Both the position numbers and the translations under genes were made by a program. A DNA stretch of 64,000 nucleotides from Pseudomonas caspiana (lineage in GTDB: Bacteria > Pseudomonadota > Gammaproteobacteria > Pseudomonadales > Pseudomonadaceae): the NCBI RefSeq assembly GCF_002158995.1, contig NZ_LOHF01000002.1:100092-164091 (forward strand), read 5' to 3'. The notes beneath the pieces were generated by a model. That model was not told where the DNA came from, made no database searches, and worked only from the letters and a program-made list of their open reading frames with translations. Shown here piece after piece: positions 16,019 through 25,012 of the stretch (its first letter is position 1; every line of letters begins with the position of its first letter).

Positions 16019-16693
16019 TCATCTGACTAAAATGGCCCTCCCCTCCAGCAGATGTTTGCGGAACCGGTCTACATAATCCTCGGCGACAGCAGCCTGAACG
16101 CTGGCGCGATTAGCCAGTGCATGACGCCACTCGGCAATACGACCAAGTCCATCAAACAATGAATGACTTGGTTCGAACCCCAGTATGTCGAAGTAGCGAA
16201 AAACCGGGGCGACAGCAATATCCACCATACTGAACGTTTCGCCAGCGAAGTACGGTCCCTCCATCTTTTCACCGCCCAGTCGCTCTAGCTTTCCCCTCAG
16301 CGTTGAAGACTTACCAAGCGCTGTCTGCTGATCCGTTGCGTTCAAATATCCCCACGCATCAGCGAGCATACCCGTCGCGAACTCAATCCAGGCACGGTGT
16401 TGAGCGCAGGAAATTGCATCTTTCGGGTGCAAAGCGGGCTCCGGATACACCTGTTCAATGTACTCGCAGATAGCCACGCTTTCGAAGAGTACGGTCGCTT
16501 CCTCATCGCCCTTTTGCACCATTAGAAGCGGGACTTTGCCCGTTGGCGACATGACCTGAAACCAGTCGGGCCCGTCCTTCAAATCCACATCGACCCGTTG
16601 AAATGGAACCTCTTTTTCGAGGAGTAAAATGGCCACTCGCTGAACAAACGGACAAAGCCCGTGGCTAACAAGCGTGAGCCTTGATTGCGACAT
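16019..16693 (-). CDS. Glutathione S-transferase (omega-like)
   Basis: 224 residues from the ATG at 16693 (a GTG 12 bases upstream is possible). The N-terminal thioredoxin-fold domain has CPFVQR, with the catalytic cysteine of the omega/DHAR-like class, then PTGKVPLLMV (cis-Pro loop) and FESVAICEYIEQ (glutathione contact). The C-terminal helical domain runs from about residue 85 (AQHRAWIEFATGM) to FAGETFSMVDIAVAPV. It probably carries out glutathione-dependent thiol transfer or detoxification. It sits next to an SDR gene on the same strand. Confidence 0.85.
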   Translation of the reverse strand: MSQSRLTLVSHGLCPFVQRVAILLLEKEVPFQRVDVDLKDGPDWFQVMSPTGKVPLLMVQKGDEEATVLFESVAICEYIEQVYPEPALHPKDAISCAQHRAWIEFATGMLADAWGYLNATDQQTALGKSSTLRGKLERLGGEKMEGPYFAGETFSMVDIAVAPVFRYFDILGFEPSHSLFDGLGRIAEWRHALANRASVQAAVAEDYVDRFRKHLLEGRAILVR

Positions 16694-16773
16694 TTGAATA
16701 CCCACTGTGGTTTCAACAACTCCGCCTCCAGACAGGAAGCGGGATGTACTGACTCGCAGGCGCGACTACCTCG

Positions 16774-17520
16774 TTAAAGCGAGCGACCACCATCAACAAT
16801 GATTTCCGTTCCCACCGTCCAACGAGACTCGTCCGACGCAAGGTACAACACTGCCTTAGCGACTTCTTCAGGCGTGCCAAAACGGCCAAATGGGATGGTC
16901 GCCGCAATCTCTTTATTGACCTGTTCGCGGTAGGCGTCGGGTATACCCGCCTTGTCGTACAGCGGCGTGTCGACCGGACCAGGGCTGACCGCATTTACTC
17001 GAACACCACGCGGTAGAAGCTCGCTGGAGAGCGTTTTCGACATGTTCAGAAAGGCAGCCTTTGTCGCGGCATAAATGGATGAACGCGCGGAGCCCAGGTG
17101 GGCACTTACCGAGGTGTTAAGCACCACCGATGCAGGATTAGAGAAGACCGGCAATAGTGCTTGCAGAAGGAAGTAAGGGCCTTTGACATTGATGTCGAAG
17201 GAGCGATCAAACATCTCCTCGTTCCAGTCTTCGATTGGCTTCCATACGGATACGCCAGCATTGAGGAAGGCAACATCGAGATGCCCGTAATGAGACTGAA
17301 CAGCCTGCGCCAGCTCCTTCTGGGCTGCGACACTGGCTGAATCGGCTCGCAGCACAAGGACTTCGCTACCTAAAATAGCTTGAGCATTTGCCATGGACTC
17401 AGGATTAACGCCTGTGACGATCACGCGTGCGCCTTCGGCGAGAAATTGCTTGGCGGTTTCCAGACCGATGCCGCTCGTACCGCCAGTGATGAGGGTACGC
17501 TTGCCTTGCAAACGGGACAT
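16774..17520 (-). CDS. Short-chain dehydrogenase/reductase
   Basis: 248 residues, the classical SDR size. The nucleotide-binding TGGTSGIGLE, the NAG motif (LNAGVS), the catalytic Ser in VLNTSVSAHLG and YAATK for the Tyr/Lys pair are all present, and the C-terminus ends WTVGTEIIVDGG. AGAGAGGAAA precedes the ATG. It is divergent from a LysR gene 131 bases away that is likely its regulator, and is followed by the GST gene. Substrate unknown. Confidence 0.9.
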   Translation of the reverse strand: MSRLQGKRTLITGGTSGIGLETAKQFLAEGARVIVTGVNPESMANAQAILGSEVLVLRADSASVAAQKELAQAVQSHYGHLDVAFLNAGVSVWKPIEDWNEEMFDRSFDINVKGPYFLLQALLPVFSNPASVVLNTSVSAHLGSARSSIYAATKAAFLNMSKTLSSELLPRGVRVNAVSPGPVDTPLYDKAGIPDAYREQVNKEIAATIPFGRFGTPEEVAKAVLYLASDESRWTVGTEIIVDGGRSL

Positions 17521-17586
17521 GTAAATTTCCTCTCTTTGGGCGGCCAGCCGGACGACTGACCATCTGAGAGCAACTATGTATTCATG

Positions 17587-17598
17587 TCAGCGCGCTGA
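17587..17598. promoter_or_regulatory. Candidate LysR operator between SDR and LysR genes
   Basis: TCAGCGCGCTGA is a perfect 12-bp palindrome placed between the two divergent starts. LysR-type proteins bind short dyads in such intervals. The assignment is by position only. Confidence 0.4.
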
Positions 17599-17651
17599 TA
17601 AGATGGGCAAATAGAATAGATCTCATGCTGAATCCGCATGAATGAGGCGCG

Positions 17652-18539
17652 ATGGACCGGTTGTTACTGATGAGCTGTTTTGTACGCGCTGTCGAGACAG
17701 GTAGTTTTTCTGCTGCGGGGCGTGATTTAGGACTAGGGCAACCAAACGTCAGTCGTTACGTTGCTGCCCTTGAAAACCATTTGCAAACCAGGCTCCTGCA
17801 CCGATCCACGCGAAAGCTGATGCTCACGCCCGAGGGTGAACGGTACTACGCAGATGCGCGGCGTATTCTGGACTCAGTGGAACAGTCAGAGTCCTCACTG
17901 AGAGGGAACGTAACGCCGTCCGGGTTACTGCGCGTCGCGTGCCCGACTGCATTGGCCCACACCTTCATCGTACCGCACGTCGCGAGCTTTCTGGGCCGCT
18001 ATCCCGAACTGTCGCTCGATCTTCAAATCAATGATCGCTACGTCAATTTAGTCGACGAGGGCGCAGAACTCGCGATTCGTATTGGGCATCTGGAGGACAG
18101 TGCAATGCGAGCCCGACCACTGGCGTGGTTCGAGCGTGTCTGCGTTGCCAGCCGTGCATACCTGGAAAAACGTGGCGCTCCCTCTTCGCCTGATGACCTG
18201 AAGGAACACGACTGCCTCATTTATACCCTCCTATCCACTGGACCCAACTGGCGGTTTAAGGATACTGATGTCCCGATCTCCGGACGACTGCGTGTCAACT
18301 CGCCTGAGGCGATACGTGAGTACGTCAATGCAGGATTGGGAATCGCGCAGGGGCCTCAATGGCTTTATGAGGACGGGCTGAAAAGTGGCAATCTGCAATT
18401 GCTGCTTGGCGAATATGTGGCGCCACCCGTCCCGATCCAAATCGTATATTTGGCGAATCGGCTGCTGCCCCAGCGAGCCATCGTCTTCATGGATTTTATG
18501 GCGGATATTTTTGCTGCATTCCATGAGCGCCCTAAATAG
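17652..18539 (+). CDS. LysR-family transcriptional regulator
   Basis: 295 residues. The N-terminal winged helix-turn-helix (FVRAVETGSFSAAGRDLGLGQPNVSRYVAALE) is followed by TRLLHRSTRKLMLTPEG, as in the CrgA/AphB-like branch. The substrate-binding half starts near residue 90 (GLLRVACPTALAHTFIVP). It is divergent from the SDR gene, the usual target arrangement. The inducer is unknown. Confidence 0.9.
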   Translation: MDRLLLMSCFVRAVETGSFSAAGRDLGLGQPNVSRYVAALENHLQTRLLHRSTRKLMLTPEGERYYADARRILDSVEQSESSLRGNVTPSGLLRVACPTALAHTFIVPHVASFLGRYPELSLDLQINDRYVNLVDEGAELAIRIGHLEDSAMRARPLAWFERVCVASRAYLEKRGAPSSPDDLKEHDCLIYTLLSTGPNWRFKDTDVPISGRLRVNSPEAIREYVNAGLGIAQGPQWLYEDGLKSGNLQLLLGEYVAPPVPIQIVYLANRLLPQRAIVFMDFMADIFAAFHERPK

Positions 18540-18745
18540 CCTCCTTGCCAATGGCCAGGGTGCGAACGGAAAACCACAGCATGTCGGCCCCTTGGAAAAA
18601 AATCGCTATTCACGCCATTCTTGCTCGTCAACGTGGCTCAACTTAAGTAGTCATCCCGGATGCGGGGCCTGACTCTCAAAGGTTTCCTGATTTACTGCCT
18701 GAGCCGTTTTGATACATCTCTAAATCAAGGTGCAACGCTCACCTG

Positions 18746-18913
18746 ATGCGGTTACGAAAACGGGCCTGGTTTATTCATTTGGATCATCGTCAAGAAGTGC
18801 TCGAAGCTGCGAGCGCGGAGTACGGGATAGTTCCAGGAGATTGGTGGGACTTTCAGGAGATGAAATCAGCGAAATCGGAGCGCAGATTCGTTGAGGCCTC
18901 AGTCTCGCTTTGA
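18746..18913 (+). CDS. Possible short hypothetical protein
   Basis: An open frame of 55 residues with protein-like content (AWFIHLDHRQEVLEAASAEY, then PGDWWDFQEM) in a stretch that otherwise lacks genes (18540-19130). No good RBS is seen. It may be a real small gene or the remnant of a longer one. Confidence 0.3.
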   Translation: MRLRKRAWFIHLDHRQEVLEAASAEYGIVPGDWWDFQEMKSAKSERRFVEASVSL

Positions 18914-19130
18914 TTGGAAGAATGCAAATTAGCTTTTCCCGACTGTAAAACCTTGTCCTTGCTCACCTGCATATTCATCTGATCCGTATTTTTCTCTCGC
19001 ATCTGAATCTGTATTGCAAACACCCTCCCCCCGATAATAAAGCCACCCCGACAGCCGTAAGTCTTCAACTGATCGGGTCGTTCCCAGTGTGATTCTGGAC
19101 GTGGTACATCACCCATCCTCGGGAGGCTTT

Positions 19131-19214
19131 ATGGGCAAGCTTACGATTTACATGGCGATCTTTTTAGTGGCAGCAATCGGCGTCGGTTTGCTGGGTACTA
19201 TTCCTCCGGGTTGA
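19131..19214 (+). CDS. 27-residue single-span membrane peptide
   Basis: A very small open frame with a strong RBS (GGGAGG, 6 bases before ATG). The product is one hydrophobic helix (MAIFLVAAIGVGLLG) with a positive N-terminus and PPG at the end, which is the form of small inner-membrane proteins. The gene is isolated and of unknown role. Confidence 0.45.
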   Translation: MGKLTIYMAIFLVAAIGVGLLGTIPPG

Positions 19215-19319
19215 GGCAGCCTTGGGGTCAGCTGAAAAGCCTGGACACACAGTAGCCGTTTGATCTGCCTGACTCCTTTGAGGTCCCATCTACACTTTCC
19301 TTTTTATGGAGGAAAGACC

Positions 19320-19562
19320 ATGTCAGTGCCTGATGACCCAACCCCTGCCTTGCTTGCCAGCCTCGACCAAAATATCAACGCGCTGCGTGCGGCCATGGAA
19401 GAGGTTCGAATCTGGCTCGATGAGCGCGGTGCAGTAGACGCCGCCGATAGCATCGCCAGCCATTTACAGATCATCGAAGACAACACCGATGGCATTACCG
19501 CCGGGATGGCTGATCTGGTGGCACGCTGGAAGCCGGAGAGTGAGGTTGATCCTGAGGATTGA
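19320..19562 (+). CDS. Small acidic helical protein
   Basis: 80 residues from the ATG at 19320, with GGAGG 10 bases upstream. Helical and acidic, with AADSIASHLQIIEDNTDGITAGMADLV in the centre (two fragments joined by a turn). No signal peptide. No family recognised; the neat RBS and composition support a real gene. Confidence 0.6.
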   Translation: MSVPDDPTPALLASLDQNINALRAAMEEVRIWLDERGAVDAADSIASHLQIIEDNTDGITAGMADLVARWKPESEVDPED

Positions 19563-19599
19563 TTGAGAGCGATGCGACCCGTGCGTTTGCATGAGACTC

Positions 19600-19716
19600 G
19601 CTTTAGCCGAAAGGAAACTGCTGTGTTGCCATTGAGGCCGCTCTCCCGGCTAAAGCCAGTCCTACAAGTTCTGCTCAACCTGTAGGAGCGAATTCATTCG
19701 CGAAAGCGGTTTTCCA
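19600..19716. repeat. REP-like repeats
   Basis: Two inverted GGCTAAAGCC-type arms (near 19602 and 19650) are followed by GTAGGAGCGAATTCATTCGC, a Pseudomonas REP unit with the palindrome GCGAATTCATTCGC. Lies between the small acidic gene and the chemoreceptor gene, which ends at 19782. Confidence 0.6.
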
Positions 19717-19781
19717 ACCTACGGATGTGCAATAGGGTCACCGGACCTGTGGCTTTACTGCGCAGCTAAGAGCTCAACGCC

Positions 19782-21101
19782 TCACCCCGAAACCTGATTC
19801 GCAAACTGCCCCACTGCGCTCACCACCTGCTTGGCCCCGTCCTGAATTTCGACGATGACTTTGCCGGCCTGACCTGACAGTTCCAGGCCTTGTTCGGCCT
19901 GTTTTTTACCGTGCTCGATAACGCCCACGGCTTGCTCTGCAAGCTTCTGGTTTTTCTGCACAACATCGATGATTTCGGCGGTGGCGGCGCTGGTGCGGGA
20001 GGCGAGTTGGCGGACTTCGTCAGCAACGACGGCGAAGCCTCGGCCTTGCTCACCGGCGCGGGCGGCTTCGATGGCGGCGTTGAGGGCCAGCAGATTGGTT
20101 TGATCGGCAATGCTGCTGATGGCGGTGATGATCGAGCCGATGATTTGCGATTGCTTGTCGAGTGCGCCGATACCTTCTACCGCCAACTCCATTTGCGACG
20201 CCAGGGCGCGCATGACGTCGACGGTTTCCTGGACCACGACGCTGCCTTTGCGCGCAGTTTCGTCGGTGTGTTTCGAAATCGTGAAGGCAATTTTTGCTGC
20301 TTCGGAAACAGCTTCTTCGCGCTCAACTTGCTCGGTAATGACCGTCGCGAACTTCACGACTTTATAGAGACGATTGTGCGCGTCCGAAATCGGGTTGTAG
20401 GACGCTTCCAGCCAGACGGAATGACCACGGCTGTCGATACGTTTGAAGCGATTGACGACGAACTCGCCACGGCGCAGCTTTTCCCAGAACGCCTGGTACT
20501 CGGAGGAGTTCGCCTCGTGCGGTTCACAGAACATGCTGTGGTGCTTGCCAGCAACCTGCGCCAGCGTGTAACCCATGGAGTCGAGAAAGCGTTTGTTGGC
20601 AGCCAGCACGTGGCCACTCAGATCAAATTCGATAACGGCAGTGGAGCGTTGCAGCGCTTCGATCAGGTTTTCGTGCTCGCGGGACGCCTCGATGGTACGA
20701 GTCAGATCACTCGCGTAGAGAGAGAACTGTTTGAGCTTGCCGCCGTTGTTAGTCACGGGCTGAATAATCACCCGCAACCACGCTTCTTTCTGATCGCCAC
20801 GAAAAATCTGCAGCGCGCCTGCCCAGTGTTTTCCTTGCTGGATGGCTTTGCTCATGCGCGCAAAGTGGTCAGTACTCTGAGCATATTTGGGTACGAGCTC
20901 GACCAGCGAGCGGCCGACCAACTCTTTGCTGGTATAGCCCATTTCCTGTTCGAACTTACCATTGACCGACTCGATTTTGCCGCGCTCATCAAGGTTGATG
21001 GACAGCATTTCAATTTCAAGACTATCGCGTACCTGTTCCATGGACGAAAGCTTTTCGCTTATCGTTAATAACTCCTGCCTCAATCGTTTATTGAAAATCA
21101 T
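19782..21101 (-). CDS. BdlA-like soluble chemoreceptor (PAS-PAS-MCP signal)
   Basis: 439 residues from the ATG at 21101. Two PAS domains (about residues 30-145 and 150-265; [18 protein letters not shown] and [19 protein letters not shown]) are followed by the MCP signalling hairpin, with the conserved tip [20 protein letters not shown]. No membrane segments. This is the layout of BdlA/Aer-type energy or redox sensors that feed CheA or, for BdlA, biofilm dispersal. It is unusually short after the tip, as BdlA is. No che genes adjoin it; CheV lies 18 kb to the right. Confidence 0.85.
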   Translation of the reverse strand: MIFNKRLRQELLTISEKLSSMEQVRDSLEIEMLSINLDERGKIESVNGKFEQEMGYTSKELVGRSLVELVPKYAQSTDHFARMSKAIQQGKHWAGALQIFRGDQKEAWLRVIIQPVTNNGGKLKQFSLYASDLTRTIEASREHENLIEALQRSTAVIEFDLSGHVLAANKRFLDSMGYTLAQVAGKHHSMFCEPHEANSSEYQAFWEKLRRGEFVVNRFKRIDSRGHSVWLEASYNPISDAHNRLYKVVKFATVITEQVEREEAVSEAAKIAFTISKHTDETARKGSVVVQETVDVMRALASQMELAVEGIGALDKQSQIIGSIITAISSIADQTNLLALNAAIEAARAGEQGRGFAVVADEVRQLASRTSAATAEIIDVVQKNQKLAEQAVGVIEHGKKQAEQGLELSGQAGKVIVEIQDGAKQVVSAVGQFANQVSG

Positions 21102-21404
21102 AAAGCAGTTACTCCGCACACATTTTTGTCAGAGACAGGCAAGCGCAATCAAAACTGATAGTTCGCCGCATCTACGTTTGATAGCGGCCGCAACGTCAAA
21201 GACTTGAGGCTCTAGAACAACGTTTTGCAGAGCAATGAGATAACTCGCGGATAACCACTGGCCATACAGTTGAACGAATTAAAAAATTAAAATTGGATCC
21301 AGAAATGCCAGTTTTTTTCTAATGAACCCTCATGGCACCTTTCTATACCTGATTATTGAAAAGGCTAATACCGAAGAAGCCTCAAACAAGCAAAGTGCGC
21401 GCAG
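21102..21404. other. Gene-free stretch upstream of the chemoreceptor
   Basis: AT-rich in the middle (21270-21320). It should contain the chemoreceptor promoter. No operator recognised. Confidence 0.4.
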
Positions 21405-21575
21405 TCATTGGCGAGTCATGCCCAACACTTTGCGCCACCAGGGATGCTCCCACGCCTGAGGCGCGGGCATGACGTCAGGCATGTCGCGCAGTTTGATCCA
21501 TTGTTCGCTTTGCCATTGCAGCAGGCACAGACTTTTGCCGGGCCACTGCATCACGCTGAGGCGGGGGCTGCTCAT
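21405..21575 (-). CDS. Short Trp-rich hypothetical protein
   Basis: 56 residues from the ATG at 21575. Rich in Trp and Pro (LLQWQSEQWIKL, PQAWEHPWW) with protein-like composition on this strand. RBS weak. No family recognised. The opposite strand is also open, but its reading looks like a shadow. Confidence 0.45.
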   Translation of the reverse strand: MSSPRLSVMQWPGKSLCLLQWQSEQWIKLRDMPDVMPAPQAWEHPWWRKVLGMTRQ

Positions 21576-21840
21576 TTTGTGGGGCTTCACGCAGAACGGG
21601 CATAACCCCGTGGGTCAGTCAGCGACGCAAGGCAATAGCTGGCATCACGCCAGCAATTCAAAAGGATCCACCGCCCCTCCCCTGTACATCCACACGAATG
21701 CAAATACCCGCCGTTTAACGAATTCCCATGCCGCTGGTCAACTTTCCGGAACGGCGCTTCTCCTCGATTGCTCTCTTTTCTGTGATCACGCAGATGACCA
21801 CATAGCCGTTTTGGCCAAGATAAAGTTGAGGATTGAAATC

Positions 21841-22725
21841 ATGTTTATGCATAACCGACGTTTGCAATACACCGTGCGTGTAGCAAGACCGGATCCGGGG
21901 TTGGCTAATCTTCTGCTTGAGCAATTTGGTGGGGCTCAAGGTGAACTGGCAGCAGCCGCGCGCTATTTCACGCAAGCCCTGGCCGAGGAAGATGCAGGCC
22001 GTAAAGACCTGTTGATGGACATCGCAACGGAAGAGCTGAGCCATCTGGAAATCATCGGCTCGATTATCTGCATGCTCAACCGTGGCGGTAAAGGCCAACT
22101 GGCCGAAGGCGTGCAGGAAGAAGGCGAACTGTATCGGGCAATCAACGGCGCCGGTAACGATTCGCACATCACCAGCCTGCTGTACGGAGGCGGCGCGCCG
22201 CTGACCAACTCGGCTGGCGTGCCATGGACTGCCGCTTACGTTGACACCATTGGCGAACCAACAGCCGATTTTCGCTCCAACATCGCTGCAGAGGCACGGG
22301 CCAAGATCGTCTACGAACGCTTGATGAACGTCACTGATGATCCAGGTATCAAAGAAGCGCTGGGCTTCTTGATGACCCGGGAAATTGCCCACCAGAAGTC
22401 GTTCGAAAAAGCGCTGCAATCCATTCAACCCAACTTCCCACAGGGCAAGCTCCCGGGCATGCCGGAATTCACCAACGTCTACTTCAACATGTCCAATGGC
22501 GGCCCTGACCTGCGCGGCCCTTGGAACGAAGGTGAAGAGTGGGAATACGTCGAGTCGCCAGAGCCAGCTGTAGACGGCGGCGATGGTAGTGCCTCGGTGG
22601 TGCTGTCATCTGACGACGAAGAAGTGCTGCTCAACCTGAAAAACCGAACCATGTCCGACCCGGACTCGAACCCGATCACCGCCGCCGATCTGGGCTCCGG
22701 TTTCGTCCAGGGCAGAGACGCTTGA
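21841..22725 (+). CDS. Manganese catalase family protein
   Basis: 294 residues; the frame is open much further upstream, but the ATG at 21841 begins the conserved sequence MFMHNRRLQYTVRV. The four-helix ferritin-like core shows GGAQGELAAAARYF and DIATEELSHLEIIGSI (dimanganese ligands Glu and His) and later FLMTREIAHQKSFEKAL. The C-terminal tail (YFNMSNGGPDLRGPWNEGEEW) is also typical. It breaks down hydrogen peroxide in the cytoplasm without heme. A small gene follows on the same strand. Confidence 0.9.
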   Translation: MFMHNRRLQYTVRVARPDPGLANLLLEQFGGAQGELAAAARYFTQALAEEDAGRKDLLMDIATEELSHLEIIGSIICMLNRGGKGQLAEGVQEEGELYRAINGAGNDSHITSLLYGGGAPLTNSAGVPWTAAYVDTIGEPTADFRSNIAAEARAKIVYERLMNVTDDPGIKEALGFLMTREIAHQKSFEKALQSIQPNFPQGKLPGMPEFTNVYFNMSNGGPDLRGPWNEGEEWEYVESPEPAVDGGDGSASVVLSSDDEEVLLNLKNRTMSDPDSNPITAADLGSGFVQGRDA

Positions 22726-22775
22726 TCACAGCATCAACGCGATGCCCCCTTAATCAAACGTGAACGGAGGTAGCC

Positions 22776-23015
22776 ATGGATTTATCTGAACACTCGCACC
22801 AACAGGATCTCGAATCGCTGGAGATTACACCTGCGGTATTTGATTCAACGCTCAAGCGTTTCGATCAGCAGGCGGTTGATCTCAAGCGAGGCTTTCGGGT
22901 GAATCAGGCCCTTAAAAGCCTGCGCACACTCGGGCAGTTGACCCGAGAGCTCCACTCAGGATCCGACAGTAGTTATGCGGCAATCAGCTATCGGTCAGGC
23001 CCACCGCCAGAGTAA
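22776..23015 (+). CDS. Small helical protein downstream of catalase
   Basis: 79 residues with GGAGG before the ATG. Mostly helical (FDSTLKRFDQQAVDLKRGF, NQALKSLRTLGQLTRELH) with no signal peptide. It starts 50 bases after the manganese catalase stop and ends before a terminator, so it is probably co-transcribed and stress-linked. Function unknown. Confidence 0.6.
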   Translation: MDLSEHSHQQDLESLEITPAVFDSTLKRFDQQAVDLKRGFRVNQALKSLRTLGQLTRELHSGSDSSYAAISYRSGPPPE

Positions 23016-23039
23016 AGACCAGTGACCCACTGCATGAAC

Positions 23040-23069
23040 AAGAGCAGCCCCTTGACCGGAGCTGCTCTT
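23040..23069 (+). terminator. Terminator after the catalase operon
   Basis: AAGAGCAGC (23040-23048) pairs with GCTGCTCTT (23061-23069), followed by TTTTA. It lies between convergent genes and ends the rightward catalase transcript. Confidence 0.8.
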
Positions 23070-23093
23070 TTTATTCGGGCATCGTTAAAAGGC

Positions 23094-23708
23094 TCAAGCG
23101 GTGTAGCGATGCGGCCGGTGGTTCATGGCAATAATCAGATTGAGAACTACGGCACCGGCGATGGACGCCAGCAGTATCGGCAAGCTGACAAGGTATAGCG
23201 AACCCAGTACGACGAGGACGTCTACCACCATCTGTAACTTGCCTGCACGCAGACCGAAGCGGTCCTGCAGATACAAGGCCAGAATATTGATCCCGCCAAG
23301 GCTCGCCTTGTGCCGGAACAAAACGATGAACCCCAGGCCCATCATCAAGTTGCCCAGCAAAGCCGCATAGATCGGTTGCAGTTGGTCGATGTGGATGAAG
23401 CGTGCGTGCAGCTCGGAAAATACCGATACCAGCGCGACCGCACAGAAGGTCTTGAGGGTGAACGCCCAGCCCATGCGGCGGATGGCCAGGTAATAGAACG
23501 GCAGGTTGATCAGGAAGAACGCCACGCCGAATGACAGGTGGGTTGCATAACTGATCAGGAACGCGATCCCGGCGCTGCTGCCGGTCACACCGCCCACCTG
23601 ACGCAGCATCATTACGCCGAAGGACACCATCAACGTACCGATGACTATCGCGAATACGTCTTCGAAAACGGAATGCTTGACGGTTTGCGTGGCGGCGATC
23701 TGGGTCAT
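23094..23708 (-). CDS. YitT-family membrane protein
   Basis: 204 residues from the ATG at 23708. Five or six hydrophobic segments, with the family pattern GGVTGSSAGIAFLISYATHL and LASLGGINILALYLQ-like repeat (HKASLGGINILALYLQ). This fits the YitT/DUF161 family of inner-membrane proteins; the C-terminal DUF2179 domain seen in Bacillus members is absent, as in many proteobacterial ones. Function unknown, possibly a transporter. Confidence 0.8.
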   Translation of the reverse strand: MTQIAATQTVKHSVFEDVFAIVIGTLMVSFGVMMLRQVGGVTGSSAGIAFLISYATHLSFGVAFFLINLPFYYLAIRRMGWAFTLKTFCAVALVSVFSELHARFIHIDQLQPIYAALLGNLMMGLGFIVLFRHKASLGGINILALYLQDRFGLRAGKLQMVVDVLVVLGSLYLVSLPILLASIAGAVVLNLIIAMNHRPHRYTA

Positions 23709-24034
23709 GACGAACTCTTGGAAGGTGTACGGACGAATAGTTGGCAGGCTGAGCATCGCCAGCCAAATCGCGCATAGATTACCCAATAAAAGATCGATGT
23801 GCGCGTTAAATAGATAAATATGCGCATATCACGCGCCCGCTAGCAAAATACGCACTATTTATGCGCCGGATCGCACTGCCATGGTGCGTCACGAGACGTA
23901 AAACCGGAACCTCCGCGTTAAACGCTCTCGGCAACAAGGTACCTCCTGCCCGGCAACGCGAACGATGGAATCGCTGAACATTGTCAGGCAGGATTATCGC
24001 CGTCTCATCTCTTAACTTTCGAGTTCTGCCCGTC
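23709..24034. promoter_or_regulatory. Divergent upstream region with TGCGC dyads
   Basis: 326 bases between the YitT-type gene and the first PheC-like gene. Several TGCGC motifs occur within 110 bases, including a perfect 12-bp palindrome ATATGCGCATAT (23818-23829). It may be an operator for either gene. No coding sequence. Confidence 0.4.
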
Positions 24035-24823
24035 ATGAATAATAAGAAACGTTGCATCACCGCTACCCTGCTGCTCGGCTTCTCCGGCTTAGCCATGGCG
24101 CAAGATTCAGGTTCGCATCTGGACAAGGTTTTGCAGTCAGGCGAGCTGGCCGTCTGCACCACGGGTGATTACAAGCCCTATACCTTCCTGCGTGAGGACG
24201 GTGAATATGAAGGCATCGACATCGAAATGGCGCGCACTCTGGCACAAAGCCTTGGGGTGAAAATCCAGTGGGTGCCGACCACCTGGAAAACCCTGATGCC
24301 GGACATGCTGGCCGGTAAATGCGACGTGACCATGGGCGGCGTTTCGGTGACGCTGGAGCGTCAGAAGAAGGCCTTCTTCAGTAACACGCTGGACGTGGAT
24401 GGCAAGATCCCTTTGACCCGCTGTGAAGATCAGGCGCTGTATCAAACCATCGAGCAGATCAACAAGCCTTCCGTGCGCTTGATCGAGCCAGCCGGGGGTA
24501 CCAATGAAGCCTTTGTGCGCGCCCACCTGCCTGCAGCGCAACTGGCCTTCCACGACAACAAGACGATTTTCCAGCAACTGCTGGATAAGAAAGCTGACGT
24601 GATGATTACCGATGCGTCCGAGGCGCTGTATCAGCAGAAGCGCATGCCGGGGCTCTGTGCGATCAACCCGACGCGTTACATGCAGTACGGCGAAAAGGCC
24701 TATCTGCTGCCGCGGGACGACACCACATGGAAGGCTTATGTCGATCAATGGCTGCACCTGAGCAAGGCGACCGGGGCGTATCAGACCGTGGTCAGTCATT
24801 GGCTGGCCGTGCCGGGGCAGTAA
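24035..24823 (+). CDS. PheC-like periplasmic protein, copy 1
   Basis: 262 residues from the ATG at 24035, with a signal peptide (LLLGFSGLAMAQ). The mature protein is a type II periplasmic-binding fold: CTTGDYKPYTFLREDGEYEG, then MGGVSVTLERQKKAFFS, VDGKIPLTRCED and EPAGGTNEAF. These match cyclohexadienyl dehydratase (PheC), the periplasmic enzyme turning prephenate or arogenate into phenylpyruvate or phenylalanine. A plain amino-acid binding protein is the alternative, but no ABC permease or ATPase adjoins. The next gene is a close paralogue. Confidence 0.75.
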   Translation: MNNKKRCITATLLLGFSGLAMAQDSGSHLDKVLQSGELAVCTTGDYKPYTFLREDGEYEGIDIEMARTLAQSLGVKIQWVPTTWKTLMPDMLAGKCDVTMGGVSVTLERQKKAFFSNTLDVDGKIPLTRCEDQALYQTIEQINKPSVRLIEPAGGTNEAFVRAHLPAAQLAFHDNKTIFQQLLDKKADVMITDASEALYQQKRMPGLCAINPTRYMQYGEKAYLLPRDDTTWKAYVDQWLHLSKATGAYQTVVSHWLAVPGQ

Positions 24824-24837
24824 TTTCCGCGTTTTTT

Positions 24838-24926
24838 TGTAGGAGCTCACGAGCACCGCGAGGCAGCGATGGCGGCGTATCAGGTAAACCGCTATCGCTG
24901 CCTCGCGGTGCTCGTTAGCTCCTACA
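24838..24926. repeat. REPIN between the tandem PheC-like genes
   Basis: An 89-base near-perfect hairpin: TGTAGGAGCTCACGAGCACC on the left and its inverse ending CTCCTACA on the right. The layout is two inverted REP units of the Pseudomonas type around a short spacer. Confidence 0.8.
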
Positions 24927-25012
24927 GGGTCTGGACTTGTAAGCGTTAGCATGAACTGGCGCCGTTCTTGCTTCGTCCGCAGCATCACTCCAACCATCGA
25001 GCTTCCACTCCT

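Noticed and set aside
19890..21068. 392-residue open frame opposite the chemoreceptor
   Set aside because: The minus-strand gene has clear PAS and MCP motifs; the plus frame is its GC-driven shadow.
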